Notes under the pieces: model-generated | The model's database searches: none | What the model was told of the DNA's origin: nothing | The model's input: the letters and a program-made list of their open reading frames with translations, nothing else | Translations under genes and position numbers: made by a program | Part shown: piece after piece, positions 23,901 to 36,300 of the stretch | How positions within the stretch are numbered: position 1 is the stretch's first letter | How the letters are laid out: every line of letters begins with the position of its first letter | Assembly: GCF_034702125.1 (NCBI RefSeq) | Contig: NC_085860.1 | Location: forward strand, 51,153,436 to 51,217,435 | DNA: 64,000 nt | Direction of reading: 5' to 3' | Origin: Engraulis encrasicolus | Taxonomy: Eukaryota; Chordata; Actinopteri; Clupeiformes; Engraulidae

Positions 23901-26900
23901 AGATCAACCATGTACTGTAGTGTAATTTTGTGTTCTCTATTCATTTTCATGCAGCAGAATCTAGACATGTAACTAATATGTAAAATGTATAATATTTCAT
24001 ATGGTTTATATTACATAATGTGATTATTAATTAATTTTTTATTTTCATTTCCATATTTGTTCTTTAATCTCAAAGGCCCGGACCCCAACTTCCTGATCGT
24101 CATGGAGTACTGTGAGAAGGGCTCGCTGAAACAGGTGCTGGATGATGGGAAGTACAAACTGCCCTGGGACAGGAAAGCCAGAATGTGTCTCGATGCAGCA
24201 CAAGGCCTGTACAGGTAATCATTACATTATATTGCATTGCATTTGGCAGACGCTTTATAACCAAAGCGACTTTCAAAAGAGGACATAATCATAGCCAACA
24301 TCACAAGCAGATACAAAGTGCACAGGAAATATACAGAGCAACAAGTGCAGATGCAAAGACGGGTCTTAATGTCATCATTTTCCTTCAATAAACAGTACAT
24401 TGCATTCATGTCCAAATGCTTGTAAGTGATGTCCTCAGTACGTATGAGAAAATAAAACATTTCGATTTAAATTTCAAATTAAATTTACACTTATTTAGTA
24501 TGGACATCACGTCATTGTTTTCCTCCGCAGGCTGCACCAGTCAGAGGAGAAGTTCAAGGTCCATGGATGTATCAACAGCAGTAAGTTTCTTGTTGGAGTG
24601 GGATACAGAGTCAAGGTGAGATGTGCTCTACTGTAGCCTATTGCTCTTTACTTCTAAAACAACTACAGGTATCTGGTGCCATCCTTCGGCAACATATTGC
24701 TGTCTAGATGTTGGTATGAATCCTTACCATATAGATTGAGTGTTAAGTTAGCAATTCTTCCAGATATCCTGATTTATTCATGTTTTAGATCATTTGTGTT
24801 TGATTTGAATAATCCTTCAAATTTGGTTTCATTGATGTTTTTCATGATTCTTCATAATGTTAGTAAGGTAGCGAAAGCACAAAACTGATGTACATGACTG
24901 TGTGTGACTTCTAATGTCACCACCAGTAATCCATGTGATATCTTCACGCACTCTCACACGGTATGATGGCAAGCCAGTGATCTGAGAATATCACCAGAGC
25001 AACAGTTCCTTAAAGGACCACTTCAGTCATTTTCAACATGCAGTAGTAATGCTCACACTACCCTGGACTTGTCAGTACCTGATGGTTTTTGTTCTTCTTC
25101 TGCAGCCTTTTCCGAGATCCTGGTCATTGTCATGGGGGCAGCGCTTTGTTTACATTTCAAAAAAACATTTTTATTTAGTCCCAAAAACATCCAAAAGGTT
25201 ACACAACATCAGCAGACAACTAGCAAACAGCGGTACTTTTGGGAAAATATTTGGAGTAGGCCTATGTTACATTTTTTAAAAAATGTAAACAAACGCTGCC
25301 CCCATTAGAATAGCTCGTATTTATATCTCGGAAAGGGCTTAGCCGAAAAATGTGGCATCACCGGGTACTGACAAGTCAAGGGTAGCGTGAGCAATAGCCT
25401 ACAACAGCATATTGAAATTGACTGAACTGGTCCTTTAATTAGACACAGCTAATTTCTCTGTTGACTGTTTTGTGCAGCTTGGAGGCTTTGAGCTGGCGAA
25501 GACGGAGACGTCCCTGAGGAAAAGCAGGAGTACGCGTAACAGCCAACTGTGCTACAGCTCTCCACAGCAGCTCAATAGTGTCAATCACGCCTACGACAGA
25601 GCCTGTGAAATGTACAGGTACATACGATAACATAGATGCATCTTGCCACCAGGCAAGGCAGGCAGCCGCTTGGGGCCCCCAAGCCCCTAGATAGTAAACA
25701 TTTTACCACAGTAGTGGCGATTTTGGTTCAAATGCTAATTTTTTTGCATTTTCGCTTGGGGCCCCACCTGACCCTAGAATCGCCTCTGGTGATAACATAG
25801 ATGCTGTTATCACACAGGGTAACACTTTCTATGAAGCCCATATCTATAGCGCATTATGAGCACATTTATAGCAACTTATAAGCACATCATAATCATAGTA
25901 GTGCATTATGACTACACTCATAACACTTCATGATGGAGTATATCAACAGTCATGAATAACTATAAATCTAGCTTAAAATACATTAGAAATCTTAGGGTGT
26001 TTTGAGTGCTCATGAATGGTTATCAACTACAGGCAGTGAAAGGGCTTATAATACAGTTTATTATATGGTTGTGACGTCATCTGTCGAATGCTCCATTCAT
26101 TTCAACGGGGCTCCCCAACGTTCGGACGTCTGTTATTTTTCGATAACGGACGGGTTGGTCTATAACAGACCGCTGTCAATGGCAACAAGACTTTTCACTG
26201 CTAAAGCGACTTTTCAACAAGACCCTAATCAGCTGCTGTGATAGACAGCACCCGTTGTCCTGGCGCTGTCAATGGCAACAAGACGTTCACTGCTAAAGCC
26301 ACTGGCTTGTATAATTGTACAAGTCAGTGGCTTGTATACAAGTCAGTGGCTAAAGCGAATGTTTCATATCACTCCGTTTTTGTCACTCTAATCAGCTGCT
26401 GTGATAGACAACACCTGTTGTCCTGGCTACCTAGCTGTTGCCTAGCGGTGTTCCACAACGGTAGGCCTACTGTTTTGTTTTTCGCAGCAACAATCTTAAC
26501 ATTAAATAGGTCTAAAGAAATGTCCCCGCCATGTGTGAATCATTTAAGTATATCCATATAATAAGCGGGTTAACTTTCGGCGAGTCGGTCGCTTTGTGGA
26601 ATAGCAGCACTTCAGAGAGAACAAGACCCCTCCGCTCCGCGTCGGGGTCTAAAGATTCTCTCTGTCGTGCTGCTATTCCACGGTAGCGACCTTCTCGCCG
26701 AACGTTAACCCTTACGTAACTGTCATAATGCACTATGATTAATTATTATGCGCATTATAAGTTGTTATCATTGAGAGTAAATAGAATGGAATAGAATTCT
26801 ATTTAATGTCAATGGTTGTTATAAATGCGCTCATAATGCGCTATAGATACGCTTCATATAAAGTGTTACCCAATACTGTAACTGGTACAAACATCATGTT

Positions 26901-28477
26901 CAAGCAAAGTACATGCATTTGTTTAGTATGTGTTTTTTTTTTCTTACAGTTTTGGAATTGTTTTATGGGAAATTGCAACGCGACTTACTCCTTTTAAAGG
27001 TGTGTATGTCCATAACTTCTTTTATTTTGCTAATATTATAAAGAAAGGATCCTATGCGTCACCATTATTTGTTTCAACAACAAGAACAGCAACATTTACA
27101 ATGATCATCATTATATTCATACACATAACCATGAAGTTCCCTTGAGCAAACTGGCCCACATTGCTCCAGACACTGTTACCTGTACCGACACCCTGAAAAT
27201 AACAAATAGCTTTGGATGAAAGCATCAGCTAAGGCTCATGTAATGTAAGGTAATAATAATGTACTTTGTATTATAAGCATAACGGTCATTGTTTTAACAC
27301 CCGTGCGTCCCCCCTCCCCCCCAGGCTGGTCTCGTGAGGATGTGCATAAGAAGGTGTATGTGGAGCGCTCCATGGAGCCGGTAGCGGGGGACTGCCCTAG
27401 CCAGCTAGCAGACCTCATCATCGCCTGCCGCTCATACGACCCCTTCCAGAGACCAACCGCCGGAGGTAAAGTATTTCTTCTTTTTTTGGTCTTTTTTTAA
27501 AACTTTATTCATAATATATTAATAGTACAGTGAAGGTGGTGACAGGGAGCGAGTTGGGAGAGAGAGAGACGGGGAAGGGCCGGCAAAGGACCCGGGCCTG
27601 GAACCAAACCCGGGTTTGGCCGCATGGCTGGCGAGTGCCCCACCACTAGTTCACGGCAGGGCCTCGGAGGAACAGTATTACAATGAGTATCATTCAGCCG
27701 TTGTCACTCAGTGGTCCTCTGGCAAAGGGGCGGAGGGGAGGAGAGTTGCCCTCTGGCGAGAGTTGACTTCTAAAGAAGGATCCATTGACCAGTAAGGTCA
27801 CATAAAAATAAAAAATGTTGTAAAAATCCTGGTTGAAACAGTCGCCATCAGCTTTTATTTGCCCATGCTATTGTGTTGCTGCTCTAGGGTTGGATGTGCA
27901 GGATTTAACCTGTTTCAGGAAACTTAAAGGTCTCCTTAAAGGGACACTGTGCAGGATTTTTTGTTGTTTATTTCCAGAATCCATGCTACCCATTCACTAA
28001 TGTTACCTTTTTCATGAATACTTACCACCACCATCAAATTCTAAGTATTCATTATGCTTGAAAAAATGTCACTTTTCATACATGAAAAGGGGGATCTTCT
28101 CCATGGTCCGCCATTTTGAATTTCCTAAAATAGCCATTTTTAGCTGCAAAAATGACTCTACTTGGACCAAACTAGGAAATATTTGTTTATTACTTAATAC
28201 ACTTTAATGTAAAGATCAAATTTGGCAATAGGCAGCCCAGTTTCAATGAGCAGCATAGTTGCAGTACCTTTTTTGACCATTTCCTGCACAGTGTCCCTTT
28301 AACGGGTTAATGCATGTTAGACAGAGTATACATGAGTGAATGTTTCATGGATTTTATCATTTGTAATACTATTTGGAGTACATACTGTAGATAAAGCATT
28401 TTTATCATATGTCTCCTTCTTCCACAGTTCTTGTGGATAAACTACGTAAAGTTGTGGCGCAGTTCGATGACGACTGA
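20994..28477 (+). CDS. mlkl: Mixed lineage kinase domain-like pseudokinase, copy 1
   Basis: The membrane-permeabilising effector of necroptosis. Ten coding exons: 20994-21441, 21601-21705, 23009-23186, 23440-23540, 24076-24214, 24531-24615, 25478-25617, 26950-26999, 27325-27465 and 28428-28477. They total 1437 bp (478 aa; human MLKL has 471). Residues 1-125 form the four-helix bundle ([11 protein letters not shown] motif near 28), followed by brace helices to about 185 and the pseudokinase domain. Seen in the pseudokinase: VAIK with K233, helix-C E253 (FNKEVETM), [13 protein letters not shown], a degenerate catalytic loop [10 protein letters not shown] (335-344, no HRD) and GFE at 355-357 replacing DFG. 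An activation-segment TETS (361-364) matches the position phosphorylated by RIPK3 in mammals. [18 protein letters not shown] follows. The ATG lies 2 bp after an acceptor-like TTAGCAG. It differs from copy 2 at four residues by my reading (42, 48, 134, 435). Confidence 0.95.
21466..21741. repeat. Poly-C tracts after mlkl1 exons 1 and 2
   Basis: C runs at about 21466-21481 and 21721-21741 lie just inside introns 1 and 2. Unit 2 has only a short interrupted C tract after exon 1 and none after exon 2. Confidence 0.85.
21947..22027 (+). mobile_element. Retroposon 3' end with (CTTGA)n tail
   Basis: TTCTTTGTATGACCAGTGC followed by AATAAACTTGACTTGAC repeats. Same ending as 9170-9256. Confidence 0.55.
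22737..23020 (+). repeat. Exon 3 splice-acceptor array, mlkl1
   Basis: Tandem units of 44 bp carry TTCTCTGTGTTCAG then TAAAGACTGGCTG, that is the acceptor plus the first bases of exon 3. Decoy exon starts: 22743, 22787, 22831, 22875, 22921 (its AG is in a damaged context) and 22965; the true start is 23009. Reading a decoy in phase gives 14 codons after the split codon and then TAA at the next unit. The 5'-most copy has a different upstream context (CCCCAATCCCCATTCAG) and may be the ancestral acceptor. Confidence 0.93.
23155..23300 (+). repeat. Exon 3 splice-donor array, mlkl1
   Basis: The exon 3 end (CATTAGCACTAACGCCAG then GTGAGA) recurs with donors at 23228 and 23265 after the true donor at 23187, plus a broken copy near 23290. 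Confidence 0.9.
23591..23866. mobile_element. MITE (AGGTGCTGTTTCCAC ends), mlkl1 intron 4
   Basis: AGGTGCTGTTTCCACATAG at the left and CTACGTGGAAACAGCACCT at the right, with internal complementary GGATATTTTT / AAAAATATCC. Shared with unit 2 at 36653-36929, so it predates the duplication. Confidence 0.82.
25010..25439. mobile_element. MITE (TTAAAGGACCACTTCAG ends), mlkl1 intron 6
   Basis: TTAAAGGACCACTTCAGTC at the left and ACTGAACTGGTCCTTTAA at the right; the internal ACTTGTCAGTACC / GGTACTGACAAGT pair is also inverted. The copy at 38124-38547 is orthologous. Confidence 0.8.
25818..26870. mobile_element. Palindromic MITE with a nested insertion, mlkl1 intron 7
   Basis: Ends GGTAACACTTTCTATGAAG and AAAGTGTTACC as in the element at 15244. 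About 640 bp (roughly 26075-26710) is nested inside and absent from the unit 2 copy (39162-39460). The nested part ends in a strong hairpin (26567-26709, GTTAACTTTCGGCGAG arm). Confidence 0.75.
27486..27665 (-). mobile_element. tRNA-derived SINE, mlkl1 intron 9
   Basis: Minus-strand SINE of the same family as 12356, with CTCTCTCTCTCC body words and a T/A-rich left end. Orthologous copy in unit 2 at 40072-40232. Confidence 0.72.
27936..28302. mobile_element. MITE (TTAAAGGGACACTGTGCAGG ends), mlkl1 intron 9
   Basis: TTAAAGGGACACTGTGCAGG and the complement CCTGCACAGTGTCCCTTTAA bound about 365 bp. Orthologous copy at 40513-40878; an inverted partial relative at 31925-32141. Confidence 0.82.
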
Positions 28478-28615
28478 CCTTGAAGGACTTCACTTCAGTC
28501 ACAGCAGATGTTTTTGTTTTTGTCTGTTTGTGTTTTTTGTTTGTATTTGTATTTGTTTTTAATAATGTGAATCTATGTTTGAGGAGGGCAACTGTTCAGC
28601 TGGTAATGCAATGCC

Positions 28616-28621
28616 AATAAA
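28616..28621 (+). promoter_or_regulatory. Poly(A) signal of mlkl1
   Basis: AATAAA 139 bp past the stop codon. The same hexamer is at 41191 in copy 2. Confidence 0.65.
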
Positions 28622-29191
28622 AGTGTCATCTTCCTTGGTGGAAATACGGTGGCAGACTTTATAACAGGGGCGGGTGGGGAACCTCTAGGGCCATTTGCTC
28701 CCTTGTAGCCTCGCGACGCCATCCTCTGTACTCCACCTAAAGATTTTGGCTCCGCACATCGTCTGGCAAAAGCCTCGAGCTCGGTTCTCTCAGTGTTTCG
28801 CCAATCAACAAACAGTTGAGAGTGGTGACGTAGAACTCACCCGCGAGCTCCGTTACTGATTGGTTAAGGTAACTATATTCACACTTTCGTTTTGTTATTT
28901 GTTTGCTTTTGCGACGTTATAACGTAACAGGCATGCTAATAAAGCACAATATGGGTTTTAATTTCAGTTTGGAACTTCAATTAATTTAAATGATAGAGTA
29001 AGATCAGATCAACTCCCATCGTCCACGGAGACGGATTCCTCATGGCTTTTGCCAGACTGATTGACGGAGTCAACAGTCGGCTATTCGCCCAGGCTAGTTT
29101 TATCCGGCCCCTGACATCATTTTAATGTTATGCAGCTCCATATGAAATATGACATATTTTGTAAAGGAATCTTGGAAATTCCATTTGCAAT

Positions 29192-30655
29192 AGGCAAGGC
29201 AAGGCAAGGCAAGTTTATTTATATAGCGCATTTCATACACAGGTGCAACTCAATGTGCTTCACAAAGTTAACAAATGTAAATGAAAGGAAACAGGGAAGA
29301 AAGAAGGAAATGAATTAGAGTCAAAAAGCATTTAAAAACATTAAGATAAAACATAAGGTAAAAATAATAATAAAATAAAATAAAATGAAACAAATTAAAT
29401 AAAAAATAAAAATAATAAGAATAAGTAATTTAAGCTAGGGGAAAGCATCTGAGAACAGCTTTGTCTTGAGTCTAGATTTAAAGCTATCAATAGTGGGTGC
29501 ATTTTTTATGTCATCTGGAAGCTGGTTCCAAAGCTTTGAAGCATAGAAGCTAAAGGCTGCCTCTCCACACTTTGTTTTGACTTTTGGAATCACCAGCAAA
29601 TTCTTCTCCGTTGACCTTAGTGACCTAGTTGGTGCATACAGCTGAAACATATCCAGTAGATATGTGGGTCCCATTCCATTTAGTGATTTAAACACAAGTA
29701 GCATAGCCTTAAAATCAATTCTGTAGCTTACTGGGAGCCAATGCAGCGATCTTAAAATTGGAGTAATGTGGTCGAACTTCCTTGTCTTTGTAAGAACCCT
29801 TGCAGCTGCGTTTTGTACAAGTTGAAGCTGTTTAATGGTTTTATTGGGGAGGCCAGTAAAAAGACTGTTACAGTAATCAACTTTACTAGAAATAAAGGCA
29901 TGTATTAGCTTCTCCAGATCATGTTTAGACATCAGGCCCCTAAATTTAGAGACGTTTTTTATGTGATAAAATGCAGACTTAGTAATAGCTTTCATGTGAC
30001 TGTTGAAGTTTAGGTCACTGTCAATGAGGACCCCAAGATTTTTAACTGTTTCCCTTGCTTTCAGTCCCTTCGTTTCAAGGATAGTAGCAATCTTTTGTCT
30101 CTCCTCTCTTTTCCCAAATATAATTACTTCAGTTTTATCTGTGTTCAGCTGGAGGAAATTGTGAGACATCCATTTGTTAATTTGGTCCATGCAATGATAG
30201 AGTGATTCAAGGGGGGTATAGTCATTTGGGGACATAGATAAGTAGAGCTGGGTATCATCCGCATAGCTATGGTAATTTATGGAGTTATTCTCGATAATGT
30301 GTCCCAGTGGCAACATATACAGATTGAACAGTAGTGGTCCCAGAATGGAGCCCTGGGGGACCCCACAATCCAGAGACATTGGTGATGAAGTATGTCTTCC
30401 AATGGCGACAAAAAAACTTCTTTGTTGTAAGTACGATTTTAACCAGTCGATCACTATGCCCGTAAAGCCAACCCAGTGTTCCAGTCTATGTAGTAGTATA
30501 GAATGATTAACTGTATCGAAAGCAGCACTCAAATCAAGAAGTACCAAGACGGATGATTTGCCAGCATCAGAATTCAATCTTATGTCATTCATAACTTTAA
30601 TAAGAGCTGTTTCAGTGCTGTGGTAGGCACGGAAACCTGATTGAAACATTAACAA
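29192..30655 (-). mobile_element. 5'-truncated L2-type LINE with open reverse transcriptase fragment
   Basis: The minus strand encodes an uninterrupted ~400 aa fragment (stop at 29435) of a non-LTR reverse transcriptase. It has the catalytic LLDLSAAFDT block, GVPQGSILGPLLF, YADDTQLY and the C-terminal RSLHWLPV region. The endonuclease part is missing. The 3' end reads GCGCTATATAAATAAAC then (TTGCC)n, as in L2-clade elements. Unit 2 lacks it (CATTTGCAATACATTAAGC is uninterrupted there), with CAAT flanking both sides of the insertion. The good ORF suggests a recent, probably immobile copy. Confidence 0.88.
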
Positions 30656-31129
30656 TACATTAAGCTACTTATATTCAGGGGACCTAGAGAAGGTGGCTTC
30701 TGTTTTAAAGGTGGCTGCCTTCAATATAGGCCTAAAGTGCAGGGGGAAATCTTGGTTTGTGTTCATAGTACGGCCCTGGTAGAGATTTGAAGTGGCCCCT
30801 CGAATGAAAAAGGTTCCCCACCCCTGTAAGTTATAACGGGTCTAATATGGAGATTTGTCTAGCCTGGTGTTTGGTTTACTTTTGCACATTGGTGGTGTGT
30901 GTGTGTGTGTGTGTGTGTGTAGGAGGGGGGCTTCCTCTTCCTTGTGAGAGCTGGACTTATCTTTATTTTGTCAATATTTTGATGTCAAAGGGAATAAATG
31001 TTGAAAAAACAAAAGGTTTCAATGCATGTTTGTACAGTAGGCTCTTGGTTAAGACTAGGCCTTATGCAATGTATTTGTACAGTAGGCTCTTGGTTAAGAC
31101 TAGGCCTTATGCAATGAGCATAGGCGCGG

Positions 31130-31245
31130 TCATGGCCTAGTGTTCCTGCACAGTTCGTCCCCCGCAGGGTCGCGAACCTGCCACCTCGTCAACTACATCG
31201 ATTCGGGAATGGGAGGCACAGTATGAGACCGCTGAGCCAAAGAGC
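31130..31245 (-). mobile_element. tRNA-like SINE segment
   Basis: The minus strand has TGGCTCAGCGGT (A-box-like) and GGTTCGCGACC (B-box). Shared with unit 2 at 42232-42347. No tail seen. Confidence 0.45.
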
Positions 31246-31924
31246 TGGTCCAATAGCCCAATGCTATGCAATGTATTGAGGTTTCTGGAGGGAGGTTACG
31301 CTAAACTCTGCTAGTTGGCCTCCGTTACACTAGGTCAGTTTGTTTGGTTCAATTCCTGTCTCTCAGCCCCTGGGTGAGGTGCCCTGAATATAGTACTATG
31401 TCAAAACTCAAAAATACTGCATTAAATGGGCCTTTGGGATACTTGCATGTCTAATTAACCCACTCGAGCCTAAGGCACCTGCAAAAAAGGCCTGCTGAAT
31501 GCCTACAAGTAAGCTCTTTTTGGGAAAAGGTGACAGCCTACAAGAACATAAATATCTCAGCCCCTGAAGCACATAAAAGCTAGCCTGGCAAGCCAGACTA
31601 AATGTGAGATTAAATGTGAATATTTAGTCTGGCCCCGATCAATGAGACATCGGAAGATTGTTGATGGGAACAACCCGTTGTTTTTCAAACTGTGTCTGTG
31701 CCTATTGGCCAACGCTTTGTCGTCACTCCCTTACAACCCTGTCCACTTTGCATCCAAAGATTAAAAACAAATCAAAACAAATCTCCTGCGTTGTTATTGG
31801 TCTGCCAGTTTTAGGGCATGGGGCATTGTCTAAAGCTAGACCCACTCACAGGCAAAAATAATGTTGGCTGCTGGCGGATGGGGCTAGTTTACTTGGCTAC
31901 ATAAAAACATGAAATAAGTTGAAT

Positions 31925-32141
31925 TTTAAAGGGACACTGTGCAGCCAGGAAATGGACAAAAAAGGTACTGCAACTATGCTGCTCATTGAAACTGGGCTGC
32001 CTATTGCCAAATTTGATCTTTACATGAAAGTTTACTAAGTAATAAACAAATATTTTCTAGTATGATCCAAGTACAGTCAGTTGTGCAGCTAAAAATGGCA
32101 ATTTTTGGAAATTCAAAATGGTGGACCATGGAGAAGATCCC
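31925..32141. mobile_element. Partial inverted MITE (GGGACACTGTGCAG family)
   Basis: One intact end AAAGGGACACTGTGCAG and inner words matching the complement of 28110-28300; the other end is lost near GAAGATCCC. Absent from the matching part of unit 2. Confidence 0.65.
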
Positions 32142-33378
32142 AGAAACACTAGTTAAGCAAATTCATGTCTTCTGAGACTGAGTAGTGATGTAGTGCGTGC
32201 ATCCCAATGACAAAAGGGGAAGTCCCGAGCGAAAGGAGATTTGCATTCTCTCTCAGGTCCTAACTTATCGTTTTCAGTCAAATGTGTCAGACCCTAATTG
32301 GTTCCGCCACCTCTGCTCATTTACCTTTGAGCAGTTCAGAGATGACTGATAGGCCTGTAATACATTAGTAATAGCTTAAGACTTTGTCATTGGTTGTCAA
32401 TCTGTTAACAACAGACTATAACAGAGCCTGTATTAATAGCAGTTAGGCCTATAGCCCTATATACTATGACCTTTTGCTGTGCTGAAACGCTGATGTGAGG
32501 TGTCACCTGCCTCTTATTTTCTCAGGCAGTTTGTTCAGCGTGAATAATTCAGATAGGTTGGGTTAGGTGTGATCCGCTTGCACAGGTGCCTGAGGCAGGG
32601 CATACGCATCAGTGCAAATGTCTATGTCAATAGTATTGCAGAGCTCTCTCAAATTTGGTTACGGCAGGACCTTAAAGCAGTGGAGCCGGTATCTGGCAGG
32701 ACCTTAAAAATCTGTATCCGGTGCATCTCTAGTCAATAGTATTGCAGAGCTCTCTCAAGTTCCTGTCAGACTACTGTATAGGTGTGGATTGGACTGGAGG
32801 CTTGGCTCTTTGCATATTGAGTTACAAACAAACAAACAAGCTCATTCATCATCTGCAATACAGGGCTGAGGCTGGTACTCACATTCTCCTCTAGCAATCA
32901 ATCTCAGGTATTCAGCTATAACATACTTCACACTTTTGCAAACTAATGACTTAATTGATATGCCTGACTGGCTGCCATATAGCTAGGCCTTATAGACTAA
33001 ATGGTTTTCATGCTTTGTATGATGCATAGAGGCTTATCTGCAGCAAGTGATGGACCTGTTGTATCCCATATTTGCTAGCTGTTTGTCATGTTGTTCAATA
33101 ACACGTGGCACAATAATTATTCATTTCAATTATTCAACATTTCTTGTTGTGAGCATGGCCATGTTGGATCCAATAATTAATTGAAAGTTTGTCATGGTTT
33201 TGTTTTTAAATCTCAGTTATGGCACAGTGTAATTATTCACTTTTCTTTTCTTGTGGCATGCATGGACTTGTTGGATCCAATACTTGGCAGATAGACTGAA
33301 TGGCTGTCATGTTTTTTTTTTTTTTTTTTTTTTTTTAGATATTTAGGCTAATTATGCACCTTTTTTCAATTAGCAGTC

Positions 33379-36300
33379 ATGGACCTGGTGGAGCCAATCC
33401 TGGCCGTTGCGGAGAAGCTGTACGCTCTCTGCGGGGAGGTGAAGGCCAACAAACAGCGTTGCAGGCGGCTGGCGCACCGCGTCTCCGCGCTCACGGAGAT
33501 GGTGAAGGCGGTGAAGACGCATGGTCTGGGTGGACAACCCCAACTTGTAGAGCGAGGTCTCCTCGAGCTCAAACTCACGCTGGAGTCGGCGCAAGAAGTA
33601 GTGGAAAAGTACGCGTCCATCAGTTACCTGAAACGCATAGTCCGAGCGTACGACTTGGGCGACGAGTTTGCCAGTCTGAACGAGCGGTTGAACGATGCGG
33701 CGCAGCTTCTCTCATTAGCTTTGGCCGCGGACCAGAGGGAGAAGTTGGATGAGGTGTTTCTGGAGACCCGGCGGATGAGAGAAGATGAGGAGGACAGGGA
33801 AACTGACCGACAGGACCTGCAGAAATGTACGTTTGGTTTCAGATCTCAAGACAACCCCCCCCTCCCCCTTAACCCTTTGATAAGCTGTTTCTGACAGCCA
33901 TACTGAGCTGTAATAATATGTATGTCATCAGTTATAATGGGTACTCACTCTAAACTATAATATGTAACTCATAGTAATTTGGTATCTGTTTCTGCTACAG
34001 TGTTAGAGGTGGCAGAGGCCATGAAAGAAGGTGTGGATGCGGTGCATGAAGTGGTGGATGAGACCAGTAGAGATGTGAAGAACATCAAAACCATGCTGGA
34101 ATCCTGTAAGTCAATGTTTTTCCCAAGTGTGTGATGCTCTTGTCATTGATTGATTTCTGGTGATTTAAAACAATAGCTAGGCTGTAGAAGTATAGTTGTA
34201 TTCAGGCCTGGAATGTTAATCTGGCATACAGGGCATTTCCCGGCAGTTCTTAGGAGCTAATAGTTTTGTTTTTTTCTTGGACTCTGGCTCACACTTTAGA
34301 GGCGCCTGTGCCCTAATGCCTGGGCCTTGAGTTGGTTTCAGGACAGTTTATATTCAGATGTTTTCTTAATAATTTGTTAAAATTAAAAGGTTGAAAGTGA
34401 CATTTGAATCATTTACTTTTGAAAACTATGTCCAATTAATAACATGTTCCTTGTATCCATCGACATGGCAGCAGAGGAAGTCAACAGTAAGTGGTATTTT
34501 AACAAACTCAAATCCTGCTTTTAACAGTTTTTACTTGATTTTCTTCAGAAATATATGTTTACAATAATGGTCTGCACTCAGTAAAACAAACTTACGAATG
34601 ATGTGCTGCATGGCTTGATGTGTCTTTGCCTGGTCTGGTTGTCAATAAAACTATAGGTTTTCTTGAAATTACCGGTAGTTCACTTATCTGCGTGTGAAAA
34701 CTGACTTGCTCTATGCATGTGTGATGTGGTAGGGTGATGTGGCAGGGTGATGTGGCATGTGTGCTGGACAATACATGCTGACCTTCCGCACTATGGCGAC
34801 TTGGTGTTGCTCTTTGTTTTTTGTTTGTTTTTTGGTAATATTTCTTTGGATTAGAATTAAAGTACTTTAGTTCCATTTTGTAATGTTACTATGATGCTGT
34901 GGTGTGTGTGTGTGTATGCAGTACATGTGTAAAAATTTCTGTGCATATTCCTAAATGCAGTGTAGACCTACTGTTTGTGTTCATGTTGTTGTCCCCAATC
35001 CCCATTCAGTAAAGACTGGCTGTCGTGACGTGATATTGCTTCTCTGTGTTCAGTAAAGACTGGCTGTCGTGACGTGATATTGCTTCTCTGTGTTCAGTAA
35101 AGACTGGCTGTCGTGACGTGATATTGCTTCTCTGTGTTCAGTAAAGACTGGATGTCATGACGTGATATTGCTAATCTGTGTTCAGTAAAGACTGGCTGTC
35201 GTGACGTGATATTGCTTCTCTGTGTTCAGTAAAGACTGGCTGTCGTGACGTGATATTGCTTCTCTGCGTTCAGTAAAGACCAGCTGCAGCCCTCTGCCGG
35301 ACATCCGAGAGATTCGCATGGATGAGTTGACCTTTGACCTCCCCAAACGGCCCTTCATGACCACGCCCACGTCCGAGGTCTACAAAGGGGAGTTCAACAA
35401 GTTCACTGTGGCCATCAAGAGATACACCTACCCCATTAGCACTAACGCCAGGTGAGAGATACACCTACCCCATTAGCACTAACGCCAGGTGAAATACCAT
35501 GAACAGATACACCTTAGCACTAACGCCAGGTGAGAAATACACCTACCCCATTAGCACTAACGCCAGGTGAGAAGAAATACACCTACCCCATTAGCACTAA
35601 CGCCAGGTGGGATACCATCAACAGATACACCTTAGCACTAACGCCAGATACCATGAGCAGATACACCTTAGCACTAATGCCAGATAAGACATACACCTAC
35701 CCCATTAGCACTAACGCCAGGTGAGATACCATCAACAGATACACCTTAGCAATCTATTGGCAGGTAAGACATACACCTACCCCATTAGCACTAATGCCAG
35801 ATAAGACATACACCTATCCCATTAGCACTAACGCCAGGTGAGATGCCGTGAACAGATACACCTTAGCACCTATGGCAGGCAAGAGGTACACCTACCCCAT
35901 TAGGACGAACGCCAGACAAGATTCACGTACTTTACGGTGACCATCAACTCCATCTATCCCTTTAACACTAATGCCAGGTGAGAGATACACCTGCCCCATT
36001 ATCACTAACACCAGCTAAGATACCATGAAGAGATACACTTACCTCAGGAGCACTAATGCCAGGTCAAACATACTACACGCATTCCAAACACAATAAGGTG
36101 TAAGATTGTAGGAGATACACCAACTCCATAGTCACTAACGTCAGGTAAGATAGCATGAAGAGATACATGTATCCCATAAGCACTAACAGCAGGTAAGACA
36201 TATATATTTTTTCATAAGCCCTAACACCAGGTAGCAGAGTATCCCAGAAGCACTAATGGCATGAATGCTTTGAGAATGCTTTGATTAGACACTTCTTTGC

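Larger units (their letters stand above)
20020..32356 (+). repeat. Segmental duplication unit 1 (contains mlkl copy 1)
   Basis: Collinear with 32357-45466 over its full length. It starts at GTAATACATTAGTAATAG and ends at GAGATGACTGATAGGCCT, where unit 2 starts with the same words. It includes upstream DNA, all ten mlkl exons and about 3.9 kb of 3' flank. A LINE insertion is private to this unit. Confidence 0.92.
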
